From positions 2,480,001 to 2,544,000 of the forward strand of contig CM074698.1 in assembly GCA_037367355.1 (NCBI GenBank): DNA of 64,000 bases. The letters run 5' to 3'. Made by a program: the position numbers and the translations under genes. A model generated the notes under the pieces. It saw only the letters and a program-made list of their open reading frames with translations. It did not search any database and was not told where the DNA came from. This DNA comes from Neoscytalidium dimidiatum (Eukaryota; Ascomycota; Dothideomycetes; Botryosphaeriales; Botryosphaeriaceae). Shown piece by piece: positions 1 through 11,007 of the stretch; position 1 is the stretch's first letter; every line of letters begins with the position of its first letter.

Positions 1-1444
1 GAACGGCTGAGGGTTTAGACGCTGATCGTGGAATAGCGGACGACTATTGCGGCGTTCGGAAATAGGCGTGATGGTGTCGGACGGATCAGAACTATGACGG
101 GTGGTGCTGATCGGTGGCAGAGTTGCAGTATAGTCCTTCTCGCCAGTTCTTAGGAGACCAGTCCTACTCAGCGTGCTAACATTCCTCTGCGGGGTTACAC
201 CTCCTGCTCCAGTCTCTGCATCACGGGCCTGCTGCTCCTGTTTGCGCCGCATTTGCAGAAGGAACCAAACAACACCTCCAGCAATGAGGGCAATCCCTGC
301 AAGGCCTCCAACAACCGCGCCAGCGATCTGGCCACCAGACACCGACGAGCCACCAGAATCGGAATTACCGGAGCTTGGAGCGGAAGTTACGGTCTGGGTG
401 ACGACGGAGCCGCCAACAGTAACGACAGTGACTTGGGTGACCGAATTCGAAGTCCTGGTGGATGATGATGATGTGGTCGGATCTTCCGATGAGCTAGACG
501 AGGAAGAAGTAGTGGCAGCGGCAGCCGAAGACGTGGACGATTCAGACGTCGATGTTGTTGAAGTTGACGCTTTCTGTAAAGCAACTGTTAATATCAAGTT
601 CCAGGAGAGAGATGTGCGTATGTCGAGAAAGGGGATACATAGGAGTGTTCATACAGCAGTGACATAAGAAACAACCACTGAGGCCGACTGGGTTACCGTC
701 TGAAAGACAGTTTCCGTATCGGGATCACGAGTGGTTGCCCGAGCAGAGCTAGGCAAAGGTGCGGTACTCTACGTCAGGAAAGTTAAATGACGTTCTTGAT
801 GAAGCGTCTAAGAGAAGAAGCGAAATGAAAACAAGTATCGGTGTCATGTTGTTGAAAGGCAGTGGCAGTGCAGGTGCTGACAAGACAATTCTCTTCCCAA
901 ACATGGGACCTGCGGCGGGGAAACAACAGAAAAAAGAAAGGGATTGGCGAACGCGCACGCCATAAACTTACCGTGCTTGTCGGAGCCTTTGTGGAAGTGC
1001 TCGAGGCAGTGGATGCTCCTTGGGTTCCGGAAGCAGACTTGTCCAACTTGATGTAACCGAACAAGTCGTCATCCGTGTTTCCGCAATTTTCATAGCCGTA
1101 GCCAGGGCAAGTAGTGTCGCAGTTGCTGACGTCCTGCTGGTCAGACGGGGCATAGTTGGAGCACCAACAATTCTTGCCCTGTACGATAGCAAATGCAAAG
1201 TCAGAGTTACACTCGTCGTGGCAGTGGCCGTTCGACTGGAAGGTGTAGTTGTCTGCAACCATGGATCAGTGTTGTTCAAAGTAAAGAGTAAGGCCAGAGA
1301 TTGTGTACCTTGAAAGTTGCTCGTGCCGGTGTTCTGGCTTGAGCAGTACGTCTGCGTTAGAGCGCTGACATGAGTGAGGATTAGAGTGAGGATGGTGAAC
1401 AGCGACAGCAATAGCTGTGCGCGCGAGGATTGGTGAAGATTCAT
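1..1444 (-). CDS. WSC-domain cell-wall stress sensor, type I membrane protein (3' end outside window)
   Basis: Four exons on the minus strand: 1444-1309, 1252-972, 768-655 and 573 to beyond base 1; all three junctions are GT..AG and in phase. Residues 1 to about 29 are a signal peptide (LLLSLFTILTLILTHVSA). Residues about 30-120 form a Cys-rich WSC domain, with the typical CHDECN and NCWCSN patterns and a TCPGYGYENCG-like block. A Ser/Thr-rich stalk follows (exons 3-4), then one membrane helix near residues 259-282 (AGAVVGGLAGIALIAGGVVW) followed at once by basic residues (MRRK), and a cytoplasmic tail with Ser/Thr-Pro sites. This is the architecture of yeast Wsc/Slg1 sensors, which report wall stress to Rho1-PKC signalling; the role here is inferred from the architecture. 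WSC domains also occur in oxidases and lectin-like proteins, but the stalk-TM-tail plan argues for a sensor. The stop codon is not in view. Confidence 0.88.
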
Positions 1445-1717
1445 TTTGACTGGTGGCTGCAACCACTGGTGGAAGCGAGCGTGTTTTGAGATAACGGGTG
1501 CCTTAGACGTCCGGCTGGGCCCGCTTGCGCAGCGCCTGACAGGTAGTCCGGGCAGGTGACTAGAACGTTCGTGTGTCCGTGCCGGTGGTGATACTTCGGA
1601 CGATCGGCGCGGTGGCTGGGAATCGGCAGCAGCCGCGGCGCTTGAGAACGACGGTTATCCAGGGAAGCGATTGGTGGTGGATACTACTCGCGAACAATGC
1701 GAATACCAATGGAGGAG

Positions 1718-1760
1718 GGCGCGAGAGCGCGAGGGCGCGAGGGCGCGAGGGCGCGAGGGA
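1718..1760. repeat. Octanucleotide tandem repeat (GCGCGAGG)n
   Basis: About five head-to-tail copies of an 8-bp GCGCGAGG-type unit, the first one or two imperfect (GCGCGAGA). It lies about 270-310 bp upstream of the WSC start codon, in the likely promoter or 5' leader. Confidence 0.75.
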
Positions 1761-2416
1761 AGCGAGAGTCGCGACAAGCTTGCGGTCAAAGGTGGGCGGT
1801 TGGAGGAGGCGATCGACGCGTAGGCGAAGGAGCTCCGACTCAGTGAAGAGATAGAGCTTCGGCGGAGGTCAGCATTGTTGGAGCGCACGTCGTAACGAGG
1901 GGAAGAGGCGCGGGAGCAGCGCGGCGGGGAGTGCGCAGGAAAAGTGTCGGAGTGCAGGTGGAGGAGTTCAAGGTAGGAGTGCGGAGGAGTGGTGTTTGGG
2001 AGAATCGGCGGGAGGGTGTTTCCATGGGCGCCAGCTCGGGCCACCCGCATGCAGCAGCCAGCCCTTGGCCGGAAGCGAGGCTAGCGAGCACAAGCACAAA
2101 ATGCACCAGGCCACTAATGGAAGCGCGACTGCCCGCGGCTCGCGGAATTAAAAAAATACGAACTACGCACCGTCAAACGCTAAATCGCTATCCCGGGTCG
2201 CTGAGGATCCGACTATTCCGCCTCAAATGGACGAGGCAGCGCGCGAGACAGTGCCGTGAGCGTGGGCGTGAGCGTGCGAGTGCCGACGGGGGCGTGCCGT
2301 GTCGCTGACTGTGAGGCTTGCTGGAGTGCGCGAATCGACGGTGCAGGGCGCAATGCTGATATCATGACACGAGGAAAGGAGGGCGACCGCAGCGGGGGCG
2401 AGAGGCTGCGAGCCGA

Positions 2417-2451
2417 CTGCGGACTGCGGACTGCGGTCTGCGGTCTGCGGT
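2417..2451. repeat. Heptanucleotide tandem repeat (CTGCGGW)5
   Basis: Five contiguous 7-bp units: two CTGCGGA followed by three CTGCGGT. It lies in the non-coding spacer upstream of the WSC gene. Confidence 0.8.
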
Positions 2452-5029
2452 CGTCGGCGAGGGCGCGCCTGCAGCGATGGCGCTTGGGGAGTGTCTGCCG
2501 GGGCGCTGGCTCTGGGCGGGAGGCCGGCAGGATTGGGGTGGGTGTGGGCGTGCGTGTGGGAGTGGAGCTGGAGTTGAAACGAGCGTCAAGAAACAAACAA
2601 AGGGAACAACGAAGGTGGAGAAGGCGCAACTGCGCTTCAGGAGCGGCGAGCAATCAACACGGTGGTTAGGTTGGAGTGAAGATTGAGCTTCTCTCGCAAG
2701 AAGGGGGCCGCGGGAGACGGGAGAGTAGTCAGCACTCGCGGTCGACTCGCTGGGCAGGACTCAAGATGCTGGCCGCAAGTTGGCTGCCGATCATACGCAC
2801 GATCTGCCACTTGCGCAAAGGATGGCCCGTTCACCGCACGCGTAGGCCTCTAACCTCAATCGCCTCGATATTGCTCGAACGGCCTGCCACCTGCTAGCTA
2901 GCTCACTAGCTGCCGTTCGCCGGCGAGCACTCCCCAGCAGGCGCTCCCAACCGCCCAAAGAGCACGCAGCCCCGCCCTCACGCAGCCGCCTTCGCTCCAT
3001 CACGAGCTCTGCCAGCAGCCCTCACGATGCTTCGCGGCGCGGGTGCTATCAGGCCTCTTCCCCGCCGTTCCCGCGGTGGCAAACTCACCCAGGCTAATTC
3101 CGTCCACTCACGGCGCGCGTGGCCGTCCCCGATGCAGAAGTGCCTTCTCCTGACCCGCCCGCATTGGGCTGCTGGCAAGCCACGCCAATGCCACCACCGA
3201 GCCGCTCCCAGCTGGGCCGGGGCTCCCCTCGCAACGGCCAGCCTATCGCCGAAGGCGGGCGGTCGACGCTTTCCGCTGCTACGGGCTGTCTCCTGCTAGC
3301 CCAAACGGCGGTGGCGGCGCCGCTCGAGCTCGGCGCGGCTCTACCGCTGCTGGCGTCCGCTCCGCCAAGCCGACACAGCTGCGTCACTGCATCGCAGCCG
3401 TCGAGAGCGACCGTGAAAACGCCCGCAGGCTCGCAGCAGCGTCCCAGACATTTGTGCGGACCGTTGGGGAACTCCGCAGAGTAGCGTGCCGTCGTACGAC
3501 CAGCCCGGAGGGAGACCAAGTGCACTGGCCCGCCATTAAAACCTTCAGGCCGGCCTCTCTGCTGTCTACGTGTATCTCCTGCCATGTCTCGGAGGTCGAG
3601 CTGCAATGGCTCGGTCCTGCTGCTGCTGCTGGCCCGCGCGTGGATTTTCGTCATCCGGCCTCTGGGCTCTGGCCTCTGCCCGCGGCTCATGCGTGGCTGA
3701 TGATGACCTCAGGCCTTCGATGGCTCAGCCTCTCGCAGCACGTCCGTGAAATGAGGATTGACTGATTTTCAGGGGAGTCAAGCCCCGGCGCCTCACCGAG
3801 CGACACCAAAATCCACAGCGCGGCGCTCGTCAGCCAGTGAGCGCGCAGCCTGCAGCCTAGTGCCCGTCCGCGACGCCAACCACTTGGTTTTTCTACTGCT
3901 TCGAGATTCTCCTGCCATCTGTGCGCCGCGGGAATGATGACAGGATTGCTGGTCTTTCGATGCCGAATTTTCGTAACTGCCATACGGGATCCACCAGTGC
4001 CACCATTCCTTCTGCCAGCTGTACCGGGTTGCTCCAAGTTACAACTGTGGCTGAACTTGTGCTCTAGTTTCTTTTTTTTCTTGTTCTCGGTTCTCCTCTG
4101 CGCTATACTTTCCGCTGCTGCTTGTTCGCCGATGCCGCCGCCGCCGATTTGTCAAAAGTTTCAACCTGTGTCCCTTGGCTGCCAGCCGTGTGGGGACGAT
4201 CGTTTCTTACCAGCGCGATGACCACACTGCTGCGCGCAGGCACGCAACCAATGGTTGGCTCTCGCAGTCGCGTCGAGGTGATCTGCGTGGGCAGGTCCTT
4301 GCATTGTCGTGGTTGATCACGGTTGCACGCGGGTGAGCTGCAAAGCGGCCATGCGACGTTCCCCGCTTTCTGTCCCACCCGCGCGGCAAACGAAGTCCCA
4401 TCCAGCATCGTGGAACAGGCTTTGCTTTGTTGGTCAGTGTGGCGGCGAGTAGGCAAAAGGAAGGCGTCGTCCATGGCTTTTCTGTCTTTCAGCACCAGTC
4501 CTCGCTGCAATGCAATCGCTAGTTCGGCTTTTCTGCCCTGGCCCACGCCAGGACTGTCTGATGACGCGCTGCATCAACAACCGAGATGCAGGGGGGAGGC
4601 GCCGCAGAACCAAGGGGGACGCATGCTGTGTACCCATCTCTTGCTCGGCCGAAGGCATCTTCCGTCAAGCTTTGTCAGTAGTTTTACCTGCCTTTCGCTT
4701 CTGTCAGGAATCATGATGCAAAAGTATAACAGGGCGATGATAAGTGTCCAGGTTGCTTCTCTGTGTTTCTATTTTCAAAATCGCAATTTCAGGAACTGAT
4801 CAGCATAAACCTCGGATAAGGCATCGGTGACAGACCCAATAACAGGATTGACCAATGATACTAGATAATACTACAGGCATCTCTATATTTGGCTAGGCAG
4901 TAGGGCATTTCACTGGCTTCGGAAAAAAAAAAAATCGCAGACTTGTTTCTTGCGCAATTCATCACGTCGGCATGGGAGGACTAGCCATTTGGCGCCATCG
5001 GAAGAGTCTTCGAGAACTTCTGTGACGCT

Positions 5030-6335
5030 TCAGAGCTTCGCTTTCTTTCCGCCCTTCACGCCGGTAACTTCTTGTCCGCTAATAAGAAAATCGGGGTACT
5101 GGAATTCTTGTCCCGGCCCAGTGCTGGGCATGCGCCAGGCGCCTCCGTCGACGACTATGATGTCGCCGTTGATATAGTTGGCCGCGTCACTGAACAGGAA
5201 GACGGTTGCGTCGGCAATCTCTTTGACTGCGCCCCACCGACCGCTGGGGATCCTCTTTCCTGGCGTAGTTGCCGAATCGAGCTTCGACAGCCGCTGCATG
5301 CCTTCGGTACCTGCGATCGGGCCGGGCGCAATCACGTTGGAGGTTATTCCAAGCGGGCCCTGTTCGATGCACACGGCGGCCGAGAGGGCGTCGACGCCGG
5401 CTTTGGCGACTGAAGCGTGCGTCTGCAGCGGCGTGCCGGTGTAATGCAGCGTGGCCGACACAAAAATGATGCGGCCGCCGGTCCCGTTCGGCGGAGCTGC
5501 GAAGGCGAGGCCAAATTAGTTTTCAGTCTGGGTCGGCGGCGGTTCGGCGGCCGAAATGCATGTCTTGCAATACACTATCGGCAGCGTCCTGGCCAATTTC
5601 GCGCCATGTACTTACGAGTCTTGCCATCTGTCCTGTGTTTCGCAGCTGACTCGAGCAGATAAGGCAGTGTCGCCTTGACAGTGTTGTACGACCCGAGCAC
5701 GTCGATGTCGATAACCGATTTCATCGCATTCGGGCTCAGTTGCGACATCTACCCTCTCGGTCAGGGGTCATTTCGCCGACCGTAAGAAAAGGGTATACTC
5801 ACTGGCGCCAGGAAGTTTCCAGCGGCTCCGGCACTGCAAGAGATGCATTAGCGACGACTCGCGCAACACCGGCGGGAGGGCGGAGCTGTAGAGAGCATTT
5901 CCACGGCCGCCATCATGATCGAGCCCCTTAACATGGCAATGGCACCGGCAGAACTCACATCACGAAGTCGATGCTTCCCAGTTCTTTCGCGGTCCTGTCG
6001 GCCGCGGCCTGCAGGTCTTCGGGCTTCCTCACGTCGACACCACCCAGAGCGATCACCTTCGCACCAGGGCGGCAGGTAGCAATGTCGGCAGCAGCATTCT
6101 GAGTCTTCTCGACATTGCGGCCGATGATAGCGGCGTTGGCACCCAGATGAACTAGAGCGCGGACTTGGGCGCTGCAAATGGAGCCGGCACCTCCAGTGCA
6201 GAAAACGACCTTGTTGGCTACATGGCAGGGCCTCAGTAAGTCATCCGTCGGTCCAGTAGAGGAATGCGGGGAGCTTTTACCGAAGATGCCATCTCTCCAG
6301 ACGTCACTCACGTACTCATACTTGGGGACGGGCAT
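5030..6335 (-). CDS. SPS19: Peroxisomal 2,4-dienoyl-CoA reductase (SDR family, Sps19-like)
   Basis: Five exons: 6335-6281, 6217-5959, 5833-5803, 5748-5616 and 5496-5030, giving 314 aa with every junction in phase. The family makes 3-enoyl-CoA from 2,4-dienoyl-CoA with NADPH, which is needed to beta-oxidise fatty acids with double bonds at even positions. Visible SDR features are the cofactor loop TGGAGSICSAQ near residue 25, NAAIIGR for the cofactor ribose region, the IAGAAGNFLAP block rebuilt exactly across introns 2 and 3, and VSATLHYTG followed by AKAG carrying the conserved Lys. The C-terminus GGKKAKL ends in AKL, a valid PTS1, so peroxisomal import is expected. The start was chosen at MPVPKYEY because it gives the usual family N-terminus and length. 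It is divergent from the Scm4/Atg33-like gene across a 0.5 kb spacer. Confidence 0.92.
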
Positions 6336-6836
6336 TTCTGATGATTTCGAAGTTGAAAGGAGTCGCTTCGGGTATCGCAGTGCGGAGAAGCCTATGGAGA
6401 ATTTCAGACTTCGGGCTGGCGATGTTGGTGTACAGCTTGCGATGCGGCGATGGCGAGTCGTGACAACCGATGGCCGAGGCCCGTAGCAGCCATCGCTATG
6501 ATTACTATAGCGCCTGGCGCATTGGCTGTTGCGCGCAATCGCTCTGCGGATATTTCGAACGGCAGCTTGACTATTGTGTCTCTGCATTCTGTGTAAAAAA
6601 AAAAAACAAATTTCAGAATCTTCGAGCGGCGGCTCGCGCTGCGAAGATGCTGAATGCGGAGCACCCCACGTCACTGAGTCTCGTCTTGGCGGAGCTAAGG
6701 CGGTAGGCAGCATCAGAGCGCGCTGCAGACCCAAGACAACAGCTCCGCCAGCACTCACCCCACGCCTATCTCACCCCATCTCAACTCCGAGCTGCCAATC
6801 TCTCCCCCGCACGAGGAGCCCTTCCTCCCAAGCAAC
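6336..6836. promoter_or_regulatory. Divergent intergenic region, dienoyl-CoA reductase / Scm4-like gene
   Basis: 501 bp between two divergent start codons, so it should carry both promoters. It includes an A12-13 run near 6595-6607 and a pyrimidine/CA-rich stretch (6740-6830) just before the plus-strand ATG. I could not assign specific factor sites. Confidence 0.45.
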
Positions 6837-7411
6837 ATGGCGCGCACCATAGCACTGTGCAAGTTCGTCGGCACCATCAGCCTTGGCCTGCTGACGGTAA
6901 GTCCGCATCTATCGTCCCACGCCGCATCCATCCCCTTCCATCATACTAATCCTCGCTGCAGGGCGTCTCTTATACTCTCAGCACCACCGCTCTGCCTCCT
7001 TTGCTTGAGCTGCCCACTGCTGTCCACGGCTACACCACCTTTCTGTCTATGCAATATACCGCGAAGCGCCACGTCCGGCTACTCACCGCCACCGCCGTAT
7101 CCACCCTCTCGCTCGCATTTATCCTGTCGCCTTCTCGCGTCCGCCACCCGTATCTGTTGTGGACTGCCCTCGTCGCCGCTGCTAGCAACGGTGTCGACTA
7201 CGCCCTACGCCATCAAGAAGACGAACTACGGGATGACGCATCTGGCAACGGCGAGCGCAGCTGGGTTGATTTGGAGAAGGGCGAGGACATCAACGGTGAG
7301 ATGGTGCGGAACGGTGTCGAGAAATTCAGGATCGCCGAGGGTGCCAGGGCTGCCATTAGCGGCCTGGCCTTCACAATGGGCGTTATTGGCATCTGGGGAG
7401 ACGGCGCCTGA
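6837..7411 (+). CDS. Scm4/Atg33-like small membrane protein
   Basis: Two exons, 6837-6896 and 6962-7411 (169 aa). The 65-nt intron has GTAAGT, an ACTAAT branch site and CAG. The protein has an N-terminal hydrophobic stretch (FVGTISLGLLTG), a second hydrophobic region (LLTATAVSTLSLAFILSP), the motif RVRHPYLLWTALVAAAS, a charged middle region and a C-terminal hydrophobic segment (AISGLAFTMGVIGIWG). The order of LTG-SY.LST..LP, then SLRHPYLL-like, then a terminal helix matches the fungal Scm4/Atg33 family of mitochondrial outer-membrane proteins; Atg33 supports mitophagy in budding yeast. The assignment rests on remembered family pattern, not on a search, and function outside yeast is poorly defined. 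Confidence 0.68.
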
Positions 7412-8980
7412 GCACAATTATTGCGTCGATAGGAAGCTTTGACGGAGTCAACGAATGACACGACACTGTGGGAGGATCGGATGTCGTGGTGTATTGATCC
7501 TACGGGGATGCATATGACGACAGGCGTGACGGCGTTTTTGTATTGTTTTCTTCAGCCCTTCTCGAACTCCGTCCTGCAGATGATCTCTGCTCACTGGCTG
7601 TACACTTACAGTAGCAATAAGAGCTCACATATTCACCTATCTTCTCCCATTACGTATAGATCCGTGGATATCCGACATGTCTAAGCCTCTACAACATCAA
7701 GCAAACCAAAACTGTGCTATTAATCATCTGTCAGCTTACCTGCCACGTCTTCAATCCCACAGATACAAGTGCATTCAGGCTCATCAGGCTTTTCTGAAAG
7801 TTTCTTGCCAGGAGCCAACCCTGCACGCATTGCTCTACCTCCGTCACTAACGTACTTTCGTTGGATAAGCTTTTCTTCTAGTAATGATGTCCTACGGTTC
7901 AAGTCATTATTTACATCTGAAACGGTTCCCTTCGGCTTAGCATGAACAGACTAAGGAATTAATAGCGACCCTCGCAAGGGTGTGAATAATTCTGGCTTGA
8001 AAAGAATCGCACTACAGTATCTTTAAGTCTTCTTCAAGCAGCAGTAAATAATAGAACAAAACTTCACAGGCCTGACATTGAAGTGAAAATAACGGAAGAG
8101 GTCTTATATCATTAAAGACGCGCGGATTCTACGTCATATATCAATCTCAACACTCCCTAAAACTTTTCTGTTCTCGTGAATAAGAGGCTTTCAAATAGTT
8201 AGACTTAGTGCCACCTTCTAATCCTAAGGGTGGATAAAGCTCCCCTTATGTCAATTCCTCTTCCAATAGATGGATATTCTGGAGCTTGTTCCTGCGCCAT
8301 CATTCCCATTACAAACTGATCATTTTAGCCCTAAGATACCCATCTTTCTGTTGCCTTCAGTTTACGAGCTCAGCTTAACTTCGCATTGTGTGATACTAAA
8401 GGGTTTTATACAAGGAGCTAGAGGCTGTTTACATGGGATGACCTCTGCTTGTGGAGAAAATTTATTTGTATCACGCTACTGAAAGCTGATTATCCAGTAG
8501 TGTGAGAACTTTTAAGTGGTGCTGGAAATAAAGGAGAGAAACAGGCAAGGCCAAAGAAGACAAAGGCGCAGTCAACTTGACGTCGCCAAAGACACTTATA
8601 GGTGAGCAGGGGCAGGAACTAATAGCAACGCAATTACGGCAAGAGATCAATAAAAGTGAGGCATCGACGTTGACTAGTCTAACGCATTCAATCTTCTTGA
8701 GCTTATCACAATACTACGGTGCTTATTCTCTCAGCCTTTTTACCTTCCCCAATTGTGACGCGGTATAATGAAAAGGGAAAACTGGCGCGTTCTAAACCTC
8801 TCTCAACGTCATGATGTATCTACAAGAAAGTGAGCATAGCTCTATCATATAGCTGACTATACTGGTCATTTCGTGCGGCTTGCAAGCGACTAGTACAAAT
8901 ATTGCTAGGTCAAGGGACCGCTATTTGTATCCTATGACTATTTCACAGCAAATGAAAGGCACTTGTCCCTTACTTAGTAG
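7412..8980. other. AT-richer gene-free stretch
   Basis: After the Scm4-like stop, base composition drops visibly in GC from about 7.6 kb onward, with many short A/T runs and stop codons in all frames. I see no coding frame, no terminal repeats and no recognisable transposon domain. The composition is compatible with old repeat-induced point mutation, but I could not compute dinucleotide indices. Confidence 0.45.
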
Positions 8981-8982
8981 AT

Positions 8983-10034
8983 ATGCTCTACCGTGAGCGG
9001 CCGCCACGTGAAGACCGTGCCGGCTTCCCTGCACAAAGCACAGCTTCTCACGACGATCAACCCCGCCGGTTTCACATATCTTCTTACGCAAAGCATCCTG
9101 ACGACACCACCAATACATCCCGTGATATAGCGGAATGGGCTCGCAATTATCCAAATAACCGTCAATGCCGGGCAGTTGGACTGAGTCAACATCGCCGAAG
9201 CCAACGACGCCTGAACCGATATCACCAGAGCAAACACAGCACGCGCGAAAGAGTACCCCTTGGATCTATGGAGGCTAAATTGGTGGAGCCTAAATCGACA
9301 AAAGCTGAGCAAGCAAGACCTGAACTGGAGGCACCGGAACCAGCATCGTTCTCACCGACGCTGGTTGCGCTGCCATGAAAGTCACCAACTTATAATGAAG
9401 AGAGCCTCGATCTCATCACTTCTATGTGCCCGGAAGGGGATCATAAATGCGTGTACCGAAATAGCCATCGGAGCGCTTCATACGTTTATCAGAACAGGAT
9501 GCTTGGCAACTGGATTTTATCCAAGGCAGAAGACATATATTTAGCAAAGCTGAACGAGGATCCGTCGGTAGCTACGCTTGAACTCGGAGAAGACGGAAGA
9601 AAGAGGATCTGGCGTGAGGAGTGGAACAAAACGCCTAAGAAGATGGCATCCGAGATATGGTAGAAAATGGTCCAGCATGTGGATCTGGACTCAATATTTG
9701 ACTGCGCTAATACTGCCACCTTCAGAGAACACGCATTGATAGCCTCTGGATGTGCTACCTCTGGAATTGTTTTTGGCGGTCCATGGATGACGCGTTATGC
9801 CGGAGGATCCGAGCAGAGTATGATGAAGACACCGGAACCTCGGAGCGGATGGCGAGGGACCAGACCTTTTTCCGTTGGAAGACCTTATGGAGGAGTGAGG
9901 GTGGACTTACTGTGCCTTCATTTGAAATGATCCCAATAACTCCGACCATTGTTGATCTCTTGGATGAATATCTTGAACGTCCGCCGGAGCGGCGCAAAAT
10001 CGGCTACACAGAAGGAGAAAAGAGCAGGTTGTGA
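8983..10034 (+). pseudogene. Possible decayed protein-coding remnant of unknown family
   Basis: One plus-strand frame stays open from 8983 to 9930 except for stops at 9376-9378 and 9661-9663. The strongest coding-like part is about 9424-9660 (NWILSKAEDIYLAKL, then GEDGRKRIWREEW). A second frame takes over at about 9750 and runs to 10034 with equally protein-like text (AEYDEDTGTSERMARDQTFF, then IVDLLDEYLERPPERRK). Two in-frame stops plus a frame change without a credible intron look like a broken gene, although a multi-exon gene with unrecognised introns is possible. I do not recognise the family. The island around it is AT-rich compared with its neighbours. Confidence 0.35.
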
Positions 10035-10885
10035 GAAGGAAGACAGGCAAGCGAGGAAAGGGCTTGCAGGCCCATTGCCCCTCTCAGTACAGTCTGCAGC
10101 ACTTCCTGCTTCATCAGCGTGAGATCTCCATACACGTCATCCGGATTAACACTTCTCTTTCGCAGGGTTTAATTATTTGGAGTTAAGATACATACGCTCA
10201 GTGGATGCTTGCAGCTGCGAAGAGTGCTTTCTGCGGACCCACTTTCGATGCGAAGAAGCAGAAAAGGGAGTATTTATGGGCGGACATCAATCTAGGTATC
10301 ACGGAAGTCTTCGGCGGTGATGGTCGGAAGCTGGCGACTGAGCAGAAGGCAATAGAGAAGGCATTGTGGTTAAGGATAGAGTGATGGCGTCCTTTTTTAG
10401 GTTGAAGTGCAACCAAGACGTTAATGCAGTCGTAGCTCACCACCGAATTGAATAGCCATCGGCACTTCTGCCCCGAAATGTCTGGTTGAAGGAGCATACA
10501 GCTCGGATTCATTGGTGGGACTGGTCGTCAAGCATAATAGACTCTGGAGCGGTTAGCTGTGCCCCGCAGCGGGGGGCGGGCCGTGTCATGGGTTTCCTGG
10601 GCGTTTAAAAGGCGCAGCCCGGGCCGCCGTGTTAGCCGGCCTCCGACATTGCTTGTCATCCTTTGCCCAGCCCTGCCCCCGCCTGGCTCCAGAAGCAGAG
10701 TCAGGTCCTCGGCGTTCCTGCGTGGCACAGCTGCATCGACTCTCAGGTACCATGGTGTTTTTGGCAACCTCCGAAATTCATGCTATGTAACTTAACCGAG
10801 CCGTGCCCCTGCGTCTGCACTGGTAAATTGACGTTCTGCTCGGATAAATTGTCTATGGCCTGCTTCTCTGAGTACTGCCCGACTC

Positions 10886-10917
<32 letters not shown>

Positions 10918-11007
10918 CCGTTTCTCCTCCTGGACGGTACATTACCGCTGTTTCTTTCGCGTTTGTGCACCCCGAGCTGAGGCCGACTCTGGACGAGACG
11001 CAAGAAA
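10035..11007. other. Spacer upstream of the tannase gene
   Basis: No gene seen. It contains a GC-rich block (10560-10740) and a CTG/CTT-type triplet run at about 10883-10920, roughly 90-125 bp before the tannase ATG. The promoter and 5' leader of the tannase gene should lie here. Confidence 0.45.
10883..10920. repeat. Imperfect (GCT)n triplet run upstream of the tannase gene
   Basis: About eleven CTG/GCT-phase triplets, interrupted by one GTT. Its position about 90 bp before the start codon suggests it is in the 5' leader. Confidence 0.7.

Larger units (their letters stand above)
1445..5029. other. 3.6 kb gene-free spacer upstream of the WSC gene
   Basis: This is GC-rich sequence without an ORF that has family-like composition or usable splice structure. 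It holds two short tandem repeats (listed separately), pyrimidine-rich stretches around 4070-4110 and an A-run at 4923-4934. Because the WSC gene starts at 1444 and the next gene ends at 5030 on the same strand, the spacer probably contains the WSC promoter and a long 5' leader. Confidence 0.5.

Noticed and set aside
3094..3690. 198-codon minus-strand open frame upstream of the WSC gene
   Set aside because: Composition is that of random GC-rich sequence, and other frames in the same interval are just as open.
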